From Venturia oleaginea (taxonomy: Eukaryota; Ascomycota; Dothideomycetes; Venturiales; Venturiaceae): a stretch of DNA of 64,000 bases. Position 1 is the stretch's first letter. Each line of letters opens with the position of its first letter. Below the pieces are notes generated by a model. It did no database searches and was not told where the DNA came from. It worked only from the letters and a program-made list of their open reading frames with translations. Position numbers and translations under genes: made by a program. The stretch lies in the NCBI GenBank assembly GCA_013176395.1, contig JABMLP010000023.1, forward strand, positions 1,046,869-1,110,868, read 5' to 3'. Positions 11,635 to 22,961 of this stretch are shown here, piece by piece.

Positions 11635-12856
11635 TTGATATCGAAACCATAGTAGGTCAGTCTGGCAATGTAAGAGTTTCCTACAAACACACTCACCATA
11701 GTTCATAACGCTTTACTTGAGATCGATGTCGATACATTTCTGGCAATCTGGTTTCAAGAACCCGCCAGGGATTCATCGACAGCCATCACGAGTTGAGAGA
11801 CTGCACATACACTGCTGGATTTGTAGGCTCGGGGGTAGCAAATGGGATGTCAGCTATCAGCCCCACTATGCAACATTAATTCCAGTGTGAGATGCGTTCA
11901 TTGTCAGAGACGTCAATGATTTTGCTGGTGATGATGGAATGAAAGTTTAGAGATTTGTTGATCTCGACTTTGGAATAGGATGTCGATCTTGTGAGATGGA
12001 CAGGTCGCTTTTCTCTCCGTATCCCCCGCCCCCCTTTCTGTATGCGCTGTTTCTTGTAGCACTCCTTGTTATCCATTATTTCTCTAGAATCACCCTTTCT
12101 GTCACATGTTCTCGAATGAGAGAACGGTAGAGCTAAATCCCCGGTTGATAACACGAATGTGGAAGATATATAGGTATGTAAAGATGAAGGCAATACAGGT
12201 CGTTTCGCGAGATGAGAATGGAACCGAATATCGAATATATAATACTTTGTTCCGAATACAGTAGGGATATATACACGGCGGTATCGGAACGAGATCGACG
12301 GGAGTACCGATTCGTAATATCGGTCATAGACTGTTCTGGCATTTCGAAGTGGATTTGTGGACAGGAAGAGGAAAAGCGATGATGATGGTGTTTCACCATT
12401 ATTATGAGCGGAATTTATCCTCTTTCTTTATTTTTGGCAATGGCACTTTCCATTAAATCGATCTTCTCATATTCCGTATCACGTTTAGAGAAGACTTGGA
12501 GAGGATAGAAAGATATAAGTATGGTGTTTAGATCTTTTCGTCTAAAGCATAGGTCAAAGAGTGGCTGGCTATACGCGATGGAGGCTGATATTTTTATGTA
12601 GGATGCAATTCAAGCGCATAACTTTGGTATGGTCGGTACCTTACATGTATAAGTATACTTGAGAACTTTGAAGTAGAATATTATTCTTCGAACGTTGATA
12701 GCTTGGTAACGAGAGAGGTACGTATCTTACAAACAAAACCCAATCGTACTATATTCGGAACTTCATAACCCCCTGGGCTCTGTAACCAAAAAAACCAAAA
12801 ATTCCTGTGCTGTGATACACTAGCTGTGTGAACAAAACCATGGTCAACCTCGCAAT
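11366..12856. other. Intergenic, about 1.5 kb
   Basis: 3' flank of hat2. It holds a (CT)n microsatellite near 11609-11632 and a second copy of the hat2-intron repeat (separate entry). The remaining small open frames show no recognisable domain. Confidence 0.5.
11717..11790 (+). repeat. Second copy of the hat2-intron repeat
   Basis: About 30 nt from 11717 (TTGAGATCGATGTCGATA, then a TTTCTGGCAAT core) match the hat2 intron 2 sequence from 11073 with one small indel. A partly complementary arm (CCAGGGATTCATCGACA) follows about 30 nt downstream, so the copy can also fold, imperfectly. Confidence 0.6.
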
Positions 12857-12937
12857 TGCGTGGACCGAGAATCGAACTCGGGGCCCGTGCACATTGTCAT
12901 CTGGCAAGCACGGATTTTACCACTAAACCACCCACGC
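12857..12937 (-). tRNA. tRNA-Gly(GCC) with a short intron
   Basis: The complement reads GCGTGGGTGGTTTAGTGG at its 5' end (acceptor stem, D arm and A box). An anticodon stem CGTGC/GCACG surrounds a loop with anticodon GCC. The T arm has GTTCGATTC (B box) and the 3' acceptor strand is TCCACGC followed by discriminator A. The anticodon loop is about 10 nt longer than standard, with the extra bases just 3' of the anticodon, the canonical position of nuclear tRNA introns. Total length is 81 nt, about 71 without the intron, as expected for glycine. Confidence 0.9.
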
Positions 12938-14482
12938 TTCATTTTGATGATCCTTGTCCTAAACATAATGAATAAATAAACATTTACCTCGGACATGGGA
13001 TTGAGATTCGAGGTCCCTCGTATTCGATGTGAAACATGGAGCAAAATATCTTTAATCCGCTCTGTCTTGTTTCTACAATTCCCAAATTCCCGAAAAAAGA
13101 TGCGGATTTCCGAGTTCTGCGAAATGCCAGTTTTGATGTTCTGTGCAGCCATTGCGGCTGTTCCGGTGCCTGTACTCAGAACCTCGTCTTTGGTATGATA
13201 ACTTATATTTTGGCTCCCTCTAGCTAGCCAACCTGTTGCTAGGAGGTACGATGGAGTCTCTGCAGGATGGTCTGATACACGATAGTTTTGATGGATTGCT
13301 GGAATACATACAAACTGCACGGCTGTCCTGCATCTGCTCTGCTGCAGTGCATCTATCTGCTAACAGGTAGGTAAGAATACCACAGTGGACAACAGACAAA
13401 ACAAAACCCGGTAAATACCACAACGATATCAAACTTCGCAGCAACTATTTAATAGCCTAACTACTTGCCCCCGACTCCGTATCATCCCTCATAAACCACC
13501 TCCCTTCAACATTGCTTCGGCGTCAAACACTTGCTCTCCATCCCTCGGAACACAAGAACCCACGCCTCTCACTCGCCAATACAGAGGGATGTGCGGTATT
13601 ACTAGCTTTAACCATACCTTTCTACGTAAGACCTGGTCTGGATATAAGAGCTAGATGGCCGCTAGACGAAGAGCCAGAGCGTCGATAATTCCTTTCTCTA
13701 GATCTGCGACAGTGCGGAGTTGTGGGCATGTCATCTGTGGAGATAGGCTTAGAGGTGGACAGGAAGCCATATCCACAAATCTCCAATGTCAGAGGGGATT
13801 GCTGTGCCTATGAATTCCGAAGGGAAACAATGGTTCGCTGAAATGGTGAGAGCGGGGTGTTGGACTGCGCTAGGTAGGAGAGGAGCCACTTGGGAGACCA
13901 TTCTGGATTTGGGGATGAGCCGGTGACGTGAAAACCGCAACGGGAATTTATTGCGATAGGCAGCTATCCTGACGTGAATTTTTTTGAGAGGGGGCGTGCG
14001 CGGTTATGGGCTCGTTATTCACAATTTGGAAGGTTGTTTTTGTGATGCCGACTTTAAAAGATCTAAGACAACTGTCTTGGAAAAATTGTTAGGTATGAAA
14101 TCGCTGCCGTTCATTCATTTGGGATGACCCAGCACGCCTCAGCACTGGCATTGTCCAAAAGAAACACCGCCGAACGGAATCTTTAACAGTTTGTTGGTTC
14201 GTTTGGAAAGTTTGTATTGCAGACGATCCGAGGCCGGATAAGATATATCAATATTGATTCACAACATTATACGAACTTTTCCTAAGCTCACCAATTCCAG
14301 TCTAGAAAGGTGAAACAGTCTCAGACGCCAGCCCGAATCAAACGCCAAATCAAAGTTCATCCATTCTGTCAGTATGTGGACATGAAGCCAAGAACACATC
14401 AGCGCCGATCCCATACAGAATTTTACACCCGCTGAACGCTACACACAGAAAAAATCCACGACATAAATATCTTGGATCGGAC
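12938..14482. other. Intergenic, about 1.5 kb
   Basis: No supported gene. Several small open frames occur on both strands without recognisable motifs, low-complexity aside. Confidence 0.45.
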
Positions 14483-16695
14483 TCACGACTGCGAACCAAA
14501 CCAGTGAGAAACGCGACGAGAAGCACGTTTTCCAGCTGTGATGGTAAAACTGCTCTTCGCTTTCCTTCGGTTCCTGAGAATGAAGCAGATTGCAAGAAGG
14601 ACCCCGATGAAGCTGAGTGCAACGGCAAAAAACCACGGGCCTCGAAACGATTCGATACGGATTTCGTTAAGACCAGGCGGGTTCGCTGTCAAGAGTGGAA
14701 GACTTGATAGCGGGACTTGATGGTCGCGTCCGCGCCGAATCAGCGCGTTCTCAAACGATTTTCGGTGTATCGATCCCGCAAGCCCTAGTCCGCAACTGAT
14801 GCAATAATTGACCATTGTGCTGACGAGACTTGCTGCAATACCTTGCTTTTCTTTCGGAAGGGCGGAGCTGAGGAGAATTGTCGCTGCCGGGAAGGAAAGA
14901 TTCATTGCACCGGGCATGATGATTATACTAAGAAAGGTTTGGATCCAATAGGATTGGTGTAGTGGAACAAGAGCGAGAAGGAGGGAGCCGATAAGGAAGT
15001 TGATCATGGCAATGAGCATGACGTATGCGACGCCGAATTTTTTGACCAGCCATACTGTTGACAGAGCGAAGAAGATGCCAGTGAAGGCGACTGGCGAGGT
15101 CTCGGCAGAGGTAAGGAGGGCACTGTGTCCACGAACTTGTTCAAGAAATAGGTATAGGTAGTATGCCCAGATACCGTGGGAGCCCCATCCGGCTGCGATA
15201 CAACCCAGAGCGAAGTAGGCCTCCGAGCCTAGGCCACGCAGGGGTACAAGGGGGTATTCGGTGAGATTCAGCTCGATAACTACAAAGGCAGATATGCAAG
15301 CGAATCCCAAGAGCAATGTGGTGTATATATACCATGTCCCCCAGCCATCGAGCGGGGCTTGATTGAGGGCGAAGTTGATCAGAATCAGGCCGCTGACCCC
15401 AGTCAGACATCCCCAATAATCAAAAGTGAGCCGACTGCTTTTCGGAGCCAGTGAGTGAAGAATTTGGCCAGGAACGATGATAATGGATAGGGCGCAAGCA
15501 ATGACACAAACCATGGCAAGAGTCCAGAAGGACCAAGGCCACCAGAGGAGGTCTGCGATTAAAGCAGTAAAGACAGCTCCTGCAGTGGCGCCGAGGGGGC
15601 CTGCAGCTCCGAAGCAGGCAAAGGCGGTGTTTCTTTGGATTCCAACGGGAAAATTCATTCCTAACAGTGCTATCGCATTTGGTACGAGCAGGGCTGGACC
15701 TATTCCTTGCAAAGCACGACATATGCTGAAGAGGATGATGTCTTGCGATTTGTAGCTGAAGCCGGTCACCAAGGAGAGGACAGCAAACCACACCCAGCCA
15801 ATAACAAAGACTGTTTTGTGGCCGTACATGTCACCCAGTCTGCCTGTTTCATTTTATTAGCGAAGCGGTCTGTTCGAAATGAGTTGGAAATTCAAGAGAG
15901 AATCTGATGAGTCTTTTCTTGCTGGACAGGAAGCGACACGAGTCTCGAGTGGCTGTGCCATGTGGAGCGGAAACCCAAGTATTGAGAACACTGGTTATGG
16001 GCAGGGAAGCATGAAACGCTGGGCTTACCTGCAGGTAGGATGAAGGTTCCAACCGTCATTGAATATGCCGCAGAAAACCACGAGAGTGTTCCATAATCTC
16101 GAATCTGGAAGTAATCGGCCAGAACCATGACAGGTGCGACTGTCTGGTTCATCCCGCCCAAGTTCAGGAACTGAGCAGAACAAGCCACCAGCACTAGAGC
16201 AATTTTTCTGATGAGGGACATGTCGAGCACCTTGCTTGGATCTTCGACACTCAACGGGACAGCTGGCATCGGCAAGAATAGATGCGATGACGCTCCATCG
16301 CTCGAATACGGTTTCAGACTTGGTGAAATAGGCTGGGTGAGGCATGTGGTAGTGATAGTTTTCTCCTCGCAAGCATTGTTCTTCTCCACAGACGAGCGTA
16401 TACTTGGCTCGACTGACTTGTCCACGGCGGTTGGTGTCGAGGTCCAGCAAGAGTCGGCTGCAGACCACTGGCTCATCTTCCTCTGCATGTTGGTGAAGGT
16501 CGCGGTATCGATGTCGAGGGGAGGTAGAAAAAGGGGACCTTCGTGTGAAGTCGGAGATGTGGTGTTCTGTTCCAACATGGCTGAGGTAAACGGTACTGGC
16601 TGCTCGGTCTGGCGAGCAGAGATCATGTTGGCGTTGGTATACATGTCAAGGAGGCGAAATGAAGGAGGCAGCTCCGTGAAGACGCAAGGCTGCAA
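14483..16695 (-). CDS. Major facilitator superfamily drug:H+ antiporter (DHA2/Atr1-like)
   Basis: Exon 1 (16695-16029) and exon 2 (15843-14483) flank a 185-nt intron and join in phase to about 675 residues. A hydrophilic Ser/Thr-rich N-terminus of about 165 residues precedes the first membrane span (KIALVLVACSAQFLNLGGMN). The exon junction recreates MFS motif A, GRLGDMYGHK, between spans 2 and 3, which confirms the splice. The next spans carry RALQGIGPALLVPNAIALLG and the antiporter-type GAAGPLGATAGAVF, and many more hydrophobic segments follow. The C-terminus is basic. The pattern fits the 14-span fungal Atr1/aminotriazole-resistance-like exporters of the plasma membrane; the substrate cannot be read from the sequence. 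The start is the first Met of the open frame; a shorter start further in is possible because the N-terminus is poorly conserved in the family. Confidence 0.88.
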
Positions 16696-17963
16696 GCCGA
16701 GTATTTACAGATGGCAAGTAGCAAATGATTTACCCAGTCGATTTGGCACATATTGAAAGTCTGGTAAATCATCTAGTGCGCAGTAGCTCGGAACTCATTG
16801 TGTCAATCGATGGTTTCAAGCGCAAGCAGCAAAGATAACAGCGGTGGAGACTAACATGGTCTTCACACGGCCCTCGCAAGGTCGAAGGCTAGAGCACGAT
16901 GGTAAAACCTTGAACTCATGGCTGACACTTGCATCTGTGGATACAGAGAAGAGGGCCAGGAGGAATTGACACTGGCGGAATGATTCCCATGACAGCGGTG
17001 CCTTTGCTTTCGCCCATGTTAGATGCAGCGGCAGAGGCAGAGGCAGGCCAGAAGTCAAACTCACGACCAGGAGATAAGCAGGTCGCGGGTGGATGGTGCG
17101 GAGAGGCGATAGCAAAAGATAAAGTTGTTGGATGGCCAAGGACATGTTATCACGCCACAGCTTGGATTTGCGTGTGAATGAGTGTCTGAGGTGAGTTGAA
17201 GCGTGGAGTAGGGGACGTTGAGACGGGAACTGGAGTAGCTCTCCCGCTGGTGGGGGGCTGCAGGAGTTTGTCGGCGATTCCTGTTTGCCGACTGTGCGAT
17301 GTCTGTCACGGTCCCGATCAGGAACTCGATGAGGCTCTCGGTCGGCATCTTTCAGTCAGCATGGGGATGGAGACGGTCTGACGATCACGGTTGGTACGCG
17401 TTGGTACGAGTACCGACGCTATTCTAGTGTTTCCTTCAGCCCGCGGCCTCGAAATCTTCGTGATGCTGCAGCAGTGCAGATTCCTGCCGCAATCCATTAT
17501 CCAGTTTGTGTTATTCAGCACCATGTCGCATCTTCGTGCATGCGATTGGGCCTTAACTGATTCTACCAGCATGAGCTGAATCCCATCTCCCAGCGAACAC
17601 AAACATCACCAAACTCTGGACTAGCCTGTTTCGATACACGTCGAGGTAAGACAGTCCAGGTCCACCGCCATCCTCAACGAGGTCCGAAATGGTCAAACGT
17701 GTTTAATGCAGAAACTAACCTGGCGTGCCTGGGGCGCGCTCGCGCTGCCACCATCTCCAATGCGCACCAATTTTCTCTCATTTTAAAACAAAGCATTTCC
17801 TTTCCTCCGCTTCCTGTCCTTTGTCTTGAACATGCCATCAGCCCCATCAGATCGTCTTGCCGCTCCTTGTTTCAACCATCCATCTGGACTCTGAGCCCTG
17901 CAACCACATCCGAACTTGTACAGATCAATTCGGTGCTCATGTAGAGTTTGGGGCGTGCCCTCT
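16696..17963. other. Intergenic, about 1.3 kb
   Basis: Upstream of the MFS gene and at the 3' end of the next minus-strand gene. Short open frames on both strands look random (skewed composition, no motif). No RNA gene or repeat seen. Confidence 0.45.
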
Positions 17964-19048
17964 TCACTTGAGAAAGTACTGCTTTACTGGGAGTGACCGC
18001 ACGAAAGGGACCTTGTCTCCTTTGACGACTCGAGACTCTTCAACATCGTTTCCCTGGTCGAATGTCGAGTCTCCGAGCTGATGTCGCTTTTGGAGACCCT
18101 CTTCGCCATGGTAAAGCACGATTTTGATCGATTGCGCCCGATAATACGAAGCCTTGGCTATCTTCCTGGCCGCTTGAGCTTCTTGAGATTTGACGTCTTC
18201 TGTGTCATTGTCGTGGAGGAACGAGTAAAATGGATAGATGTCATGGCCAATGAAGTCCTCGACGCCCAAGGTAAAGCGCTTGGCCTGTCGTTCGTCTTGC
18301 GTAAGCTCTTTGCCGTACTTGAAGGCCCTGTTGAATGGCCTCAAAGCAACCAGCATCATCATGTGTTGGCGAAGGTTGGGAGATCCGGACATATCGAAAT
18401 AGAGCTCGCTGGTGTGGAAGACCAAGTCGTTGCGCATATCGTGGCCTTCTCTCCAGCAGTGACCGAAAGAAGTTTCAAGAAAGTCAAGGGCAGCGTTGAA
18501 CAACTCATTCATTTCAAAGCGGCATGCCAACTTGCAGACATGTAATTCAAGCTCCTCCTTGACCACTCTTTCGTAACCGCCTCTGGTGGTTACCACGAAG
18601 AGTTCGCCGCACCGGAGATGTCGAAGAGCTTCGGTAAGGGCAGCCGGCGAGATGTTGTTGACAGTGAGTGGAGCACCGGGTGCCAGCTTCTTCAGAATTT
18701 TCTTGAGTGGCTTGCTAGCTTTCGAAGTAGGTATTCTGAAGCTTAGAAGGTACGTGTTTCGTCACGCTTGATGACGACGATCTCAATACTGCGCTTGTCT
18801 GCAAAGCTGTTGTAAAGTGCTAATGTATATTAGCTACGAGTTGGTTGAAGCATCAGAACTCACATCCAATCCTCACCGGTATTGTCTCCAGGCTCAAAAT
18901 GTGGCATGGATACGATCGAGTCAACAGACTCGACAGACGAATCGCGCTTACATCTCTTGCTGATGGTTTCACTTTTCTTTCCGTGGTTGTTGACGTTGGA
19001 CTGGCAACTGGACGAGTCGAGCTTGGCGACAGCGGCATTTCGCTTCAT
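17964..19048 (-). CDS. Uncharacterised protein, possibly a divergent BTB-type protein; gene model uncertain
   Basis: Two open segments are clear. The first (from 19048) starts MKRNAAVAKL and is Ser/Lys-rich. The second runs 18735-17964 and contains LRHLRCGELFVV, LELHVCKLACRFEMNELF and LVALRPFNRAFKYGKELTQD. The segment LxLHVxxLAxxFxMxxL loosely recalls the end of fungal BTB domains, but I do not recognise the family with confidence. One GT-AG model (19048-18864 joined to 18735-17964, intron 128 nt) is fully in phase and gives 318 residues. The skipped stretch holds a coding-looking piece (SIEIVVIKRDETRTF) that would join by a donor at ACCG/GTGAGG, but then a one-base frameshift near 18745 would be needed. 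So the gene either has a long intron or a frameshift. Confidence 0.6.
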
Positions 19049-19518
19049 CGTGGGTGGGATTCTTGTTGATTAGTGTAGAGAAGAAGGCAGAGACTCCACG
19101 TCGAGAAGGTATGTAAGCAGCTTTGACAATCTCAGATCTGAGATCTGAACACCCGAGCCTACCACAGAACTGGCTGCTCCTTGTCCTTGAGAAATATGAA
19201 CAGTACGCAACAAGTTGACTGTCACGGCGAGCATTGAATGAACTAGAATGAACTAAGATTCCAATTGCTAGGTGTGATAAAAGAATATCAGATAGAGAGT
19301 TAGAAACTACGAGCCGCGCGAGTTGATATTCCTCTTGCCACAGTGTGGCTGGAACCCATGCGTTTGCCACGTTGTCACGTGACGAGGATGGCTGCCATGC
19401 CATGCCGTCACATTGACAATAGCTTGTGCCAAGTTAGGCTGTGGAATAGAGATGCGATTTGGTATTATAAAACTGGATACGAGAACGGGCCAATCAAATA
19501 AGCATGTAGCATAGTATA
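19049..19518. other. Intergenic
   Basis: Upstream of the uncharacterised gene, up to the first solo LTR. No supported feature. Confidence 0.45.
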
Positions 19519-19773
19519 TGCCACGGGGCGGGTTCGGGTATCGGGAGGAAGGTGCAGCAACAGGAACAGGTATCGTTCAACAGGCTATATAAGAACTGGC
19601 AGGCAAACCAACAGGCAGGTTTGACGACAGGACGTAGCTCAAAGATCTACGAATTGGTTGAAGCCACGTAGGCTTTAAAACCTTTTCTCGGCAGAACTCC
19701 GGTTCTGCCTTGATCACGTGCCGTGGGGCCACCCCAACGGCGGGAAGGACTTGTCCGCGGTCGTACCGTGACA
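19519..19773 (+). mobile_element. Solo LTR, family A (TGCCACGG...CCGTGACA)
   Basis: A 255-bp unit runs from TGCCACGGGGCG to GTACCGTGACA, with TG...CA ends inverted to each other. It is flanked by identical 5-bp duplications GTATA (19514-19518 and 19774-19778), so it inserted as an LTR element and recombined to a solo LTR. It carries a TATA-like CTATATAAG. It shares sequence with a reversed copy at 33939-34123 and a fragment beside the telomere. Relative to the 33939 copy it has an extra segment of about 70 bp containing a short hairpin (GGCAGAAC...GTTCTGCC). No internal coding region of this family is in the window. Confidence 0.85.
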
Positions 19774-20545
19774 GTATATAGATACGACTGCTAGTAATCC
19801 TTCTTACTCGATTAGTAATTAAGTAGAAGGCACAGGACTATAACAGTAGGTCTTACCTCGATAGGAGGAGGAAGAGGGCGGAAGTGATGCCCCCCAGGGT
19901 CCCAAGATCCTTGCCTCGAGGAAATACCACGGACCGGGACCGGACTACGCCCGGACTTGGATGGCAATGGACTGAAATGGATACCAGGGAGCTAGGAGAA
20001 GCTGCTTAGGCAGTGTTGACCCGGAAACGCTTCGATATATACGAATAGGATGGTAAAGCTCGCGGATATGCCGCGGGCCGCAGCCGGGGTAGCAAACAAA
20101 CGGTTTTTGTCCCCGAAAAGAGGGGTTTTTCTTTATAGATAGAGGGTGTTGGCACAGGCTTAACCTAGCCCTACATACAACAATAAATCCTGATTATTAT
20201 TATTAGTAATTAAGTATTACTATCTTAGAATATCTAGCTTACCTTACTATTACTTTTGTACCCTCGCGTTCTTACTTAGTATTTTAAGATCAAACCCGTT
20301 ATGTTATGGGCATGGCCCATGGTTGGTATAGGCTAAGAGCCTATGCCTGATTGAGCCTAGTATAGAGAAAGAACCTCATTGAGGTTCTCTGTTTGTAGAT
20401 ACCTTCACTCCTTAACTGAATCTAAACAATCTTTGGCTACGAGTATGCTGCGTCTTTCCAGCTACCGTCCCGTAATAGTAAGGATCCCTTTTCACGATAA
20501 AAGTCGGGCTGCTATTGTCTACGCAGCCAACAAACCTCACCAACT
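19774..20545 (+). other. Leader region of the gypsy element with three hairpins; no 5' LTR recognised
   Basis: Between solo LTR A and the gag ORF I find no copy of the gypsy 3' LTR. The last 240 bases have three consecutive perfect short hairpins: ATGGGC/GCCCAT (20306-20320), ATAGGCT/AGCCTAT (20328-20344) and AGAACCTC/GAGGTTCT (20370-20388). The middle part is AT-rich. Confidence 0.5.
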
Positions 20546-22120
20546 ATGCCCCGAATTCTCGACCTTCCCTCCCTTGCGGACGATACTACCACCCTCGAAA
20601 ACAGTACTCTCGAAAACCCCCTAGCCTTCTACGACTTCTCTATAACCCCTAGACTCGCAGCAACCCTTACTCAGAAGATCCAAGCTACCTTTGCAACCCC
20701 GGCGGACGAAGCCTCAGTCAACGAAAATGAATACGTCCCAGTCTTACACGTTACTCTCGACCGCGCTTCGGCGCTCCCACTCCTCCAGCTTTTAGCTACC
20801 ATCTCCCATATGTTCAACACAGCCCAGCGAGACCAGGATACCATGTCCCGTTCAATTCAAGAACTCAAGCTCGAAGCCTCTGAGAACGAAGCTCGCGCTC
20901 TTCGAGCAGAACTCCAGGGCGTTACTTCTCGCGAAATCTCCGCCCCTCGACCAACCCAAGGCGACATCTCTATCTTTGAAGGAGATAAAAACAAATACAA
21001 GAGCTGGCTCTTAGACCTTCGGATAAAACTCAGCGCAGACTCCAAAGCATTCCCTTCAGTAAACTCACAAGTTACTTACGCCTTCAATCGACTTGACGAC
21101 AAGTGCAAATCCACAATTCGCCCATACTACAACGAAACTACGAATTCATGGCCTTTTGAATCCCTCGACGAATTTATCTCAAAACTCAACGACAGCTACG
21201 CTCCTCGTTTCGATACTCAAGATGCTATGAATAAGCTGCAGAACCACAAGATGGCAAACCGAACATTTGCTACTTACGCCGCAGACTTCCGACGCCTACT
21301 CCAAGAAGTCGGAATTACCCTCCCTCACGTCTCAGAACCCGCAAACCCCTTGGAACAACTTATGATTGTCAACTTTCGCAACGGCCTGAGCGCAGAACTC
21401 AGCGGAGCAATGATTCACGTCCCTACGACAAAGAAACTGGAGGAGTTAATCGATCTGTGCCACAACTGCGAAGCCAACATGAAACAATTCGAGAAAATCT
21501 CTCGAGCTCGAAAAGCTCCCGTATTCTCAGGATCATCTACATCAGCTACCGCTCCCTCTGCATCCCAACGCGCATTCCTAGTCTCCCCCGCCACTTCTCA
21601 CGCTTTCGGAGATGCCATGGACATTTCAGTTATGAACCTCAACGGTAGTGCCGGCGCCGACATAGGTACCTGCCTCCCGTCTCTCCAGATGAAACCAATT
21701 GCATCCTGGACCCTGGAAGAGAAAGCCGCCAATATTCAATGGCGAAAGACCAACAACCGTTGCGGATACTGCGGAGAGCCCGTAGTAATTATGCCTAATG
21801 GTCAGAAGCACATCGCCGCCGTATGCCCTAAGAAAGCCCAGCGTGGACGCCCCTCCAATCAGTTCACTACTCCCAACCAGTTCGACAGTGACCCCATGCA
21901 GTTTGGCAACTCCGGAGCTCGAAACTTTATTCCCCCTATGAGCTTTAGCAATATGAGTATGTCAGGAGCATCGGGAGCGTATCCACAGAACGTCCAGACT
22001 TCCCGGATCACTCAAGACCCTGAAGAACGTTCAGGTTCTACCGCCTCTTCTAGCACCACAAGCTACGGCTTCGGGTCAGCCCCGTACACCCCGAGTTCGG
22101 AAAACTTACAGTCTCGTTGA
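20546..22120 (+). CDS. Gypsy Gag protein
   Basis: A 524-residue open frame starting MPRILDLPSL. The middle contains the retrotransposon Gag capsid-like region: FEGDKNKYKSWLLDLRIKL, then YETTNSWPFESLDEFISKLND and the typical helix FATYAADFRRLLQEVG. Near the end there is a zinc-knuckle-like C-G-Y-C-G-E...H-I-A-A-V-C motif, with wider spacing than the usual CX2CX4HX4C. A Met/Ser/Phe-rich tail follows. The stop overlaps the next frame, which lies in the -1 frame, so pol is probably reached by -1 frameshifting or by reinitiation. The frame is intact, which suggests recent activity or selection in the family. Confidence 0.85.
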   Translation: MPRILDLPSLADDTTTLENSTLENPLAFYDFSITPRLAATLTQKIQATFATPADEASVNENEYVPVLHVTLDRASALPLLQLLATISHMFNTAQRDQDTMSRSIQELKLEASENEARALRAELQGVTSREISAPRPTQGDISIFEGDKNKYKSWLLDLRIKLSADSKAFPSVNSQVTYAFNRLDDKCKSTIRPYYNETTNSWPFESLDEFISKLNDSYAPRFDTQDAMNKLQNHKMANRTFATYAADFRRLLQEVGITLPHVSEPANPLEQLMIVNFRNGLSAELSGAMIHVPTTKKLEELIDLCHNCEANMKQFEKISRARKAPVFSGSSTSATAPSASQRAFLVSPATSHAFGDAMDISVMNLNGSAGADIGTCLPSLQMKPIASWTLEEKAANIQWRKTNNRCGYCGEPVVIMPNGQKHIAAVCPKKAQRGRPSNQFTTPNQFDSDPMQFGNSGARNFIPPMSFSNMSMSGASGAYPQNVQTSRITQDPEERSGSTASSSTTSYGFGSAPYTPSSENLQSR

Positions 22121-22784
22121 AAAGACGTTCATCGAGACACGACAACAAATCGAAACGACATGTTCTCCACATCAGTTCGGCAGTTCTAGGTTACTCAGAG
22201 AAATCAACAGGAGAGATTGATGGACCAGTAGACTCTAGACCAATCATAGTCCCAATTACACTTAATGAATCGATCAAAACCCTCGCCGTTACTGATTCCT
22301 TTGCCACAGGAAGTTTCATAGACCTCGATTTTGCGCAATCCCACGGCTTTCCCTTTATTCCCCTCGAAAACCCCCGCCGCCTCAAAGCCTTTGACGGCGA
22401 ACAGGCATCCTCTGCACCCTCTTACGTTACTCACGAAATCCACGTCTCCGTCAGAACCGGAGAACACCACCTCGAAACTACGAAATTCTTTGTTACCCGT
22501 CTCGGCTCCGCAGCAGTCATCTTTGGCACTCCCTGGATGAACCTCCACGGTGTGAAACTCGATTTTGAGAATCGTAGTATTCACTTCGGTACCCACTGTT
22601 CTAAGAAATGTCTTCAGGGCCACAAGGGCTCTGTTGAGTATATCCCGCTCCCGTTTGGTGCCCGCGCACCCCCTCAAGAAACCCCGGACTCTCCTCGCGA
22701 TTGGAAGATTGTCAACTCTCACGCTTTTCAATGGAATTCTAAGCAGCCCAATGCTCAAATCTACGCAATCAGTATTCAAGATAT

Positions 22785-22961
22785 TGTTACGCTGAACGAG
22801 CAAAACAGAGTTATTCGGAAGTAGATTCAACACGAACTTCACGATAGGAGCCAATGTGCAGAACGAGTGTCACCCTGTGACTTGACTGTATTGACTGCAG
22901 AGGTTAAGTACACCGTTGAATCTACTTCCGAATAACTCTGTTTTGCTCGTTCAGCGTAACA
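22785..22961. repeat. Foldback 5' LTR of the copia element
   Basis: Bases 22785-22918 are the reverse complement of the last 134 bp of the element's 3' LTR. Bases 22915-22961 are the final 47 bp of the LTR in normal orientation, joined at a GTTG overlap shared by both. The outcome is a perfect 47-bp inverted repeat, TGTTACGCTGAACGAGC... at the left and its complement at the right, around about 83 bp. Confidence 0.9.

Noticed and set aside
13588..13650. A short frame starting MCGITSF that resembles the N-terminus of class II glutamine amidotransferases
   Set aside because: It stops after about 21 codons and nothing downstream or in other frames continues the family; four residues are chance.
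16816..17145. A 109-codon minus-strand frame with a hydrophobic stretch upstream of the MFS gene
   Set aside because: No recognisable domain, and composition like the surrounding non-coding DNA; it overlaps equally good frames on the other strand.
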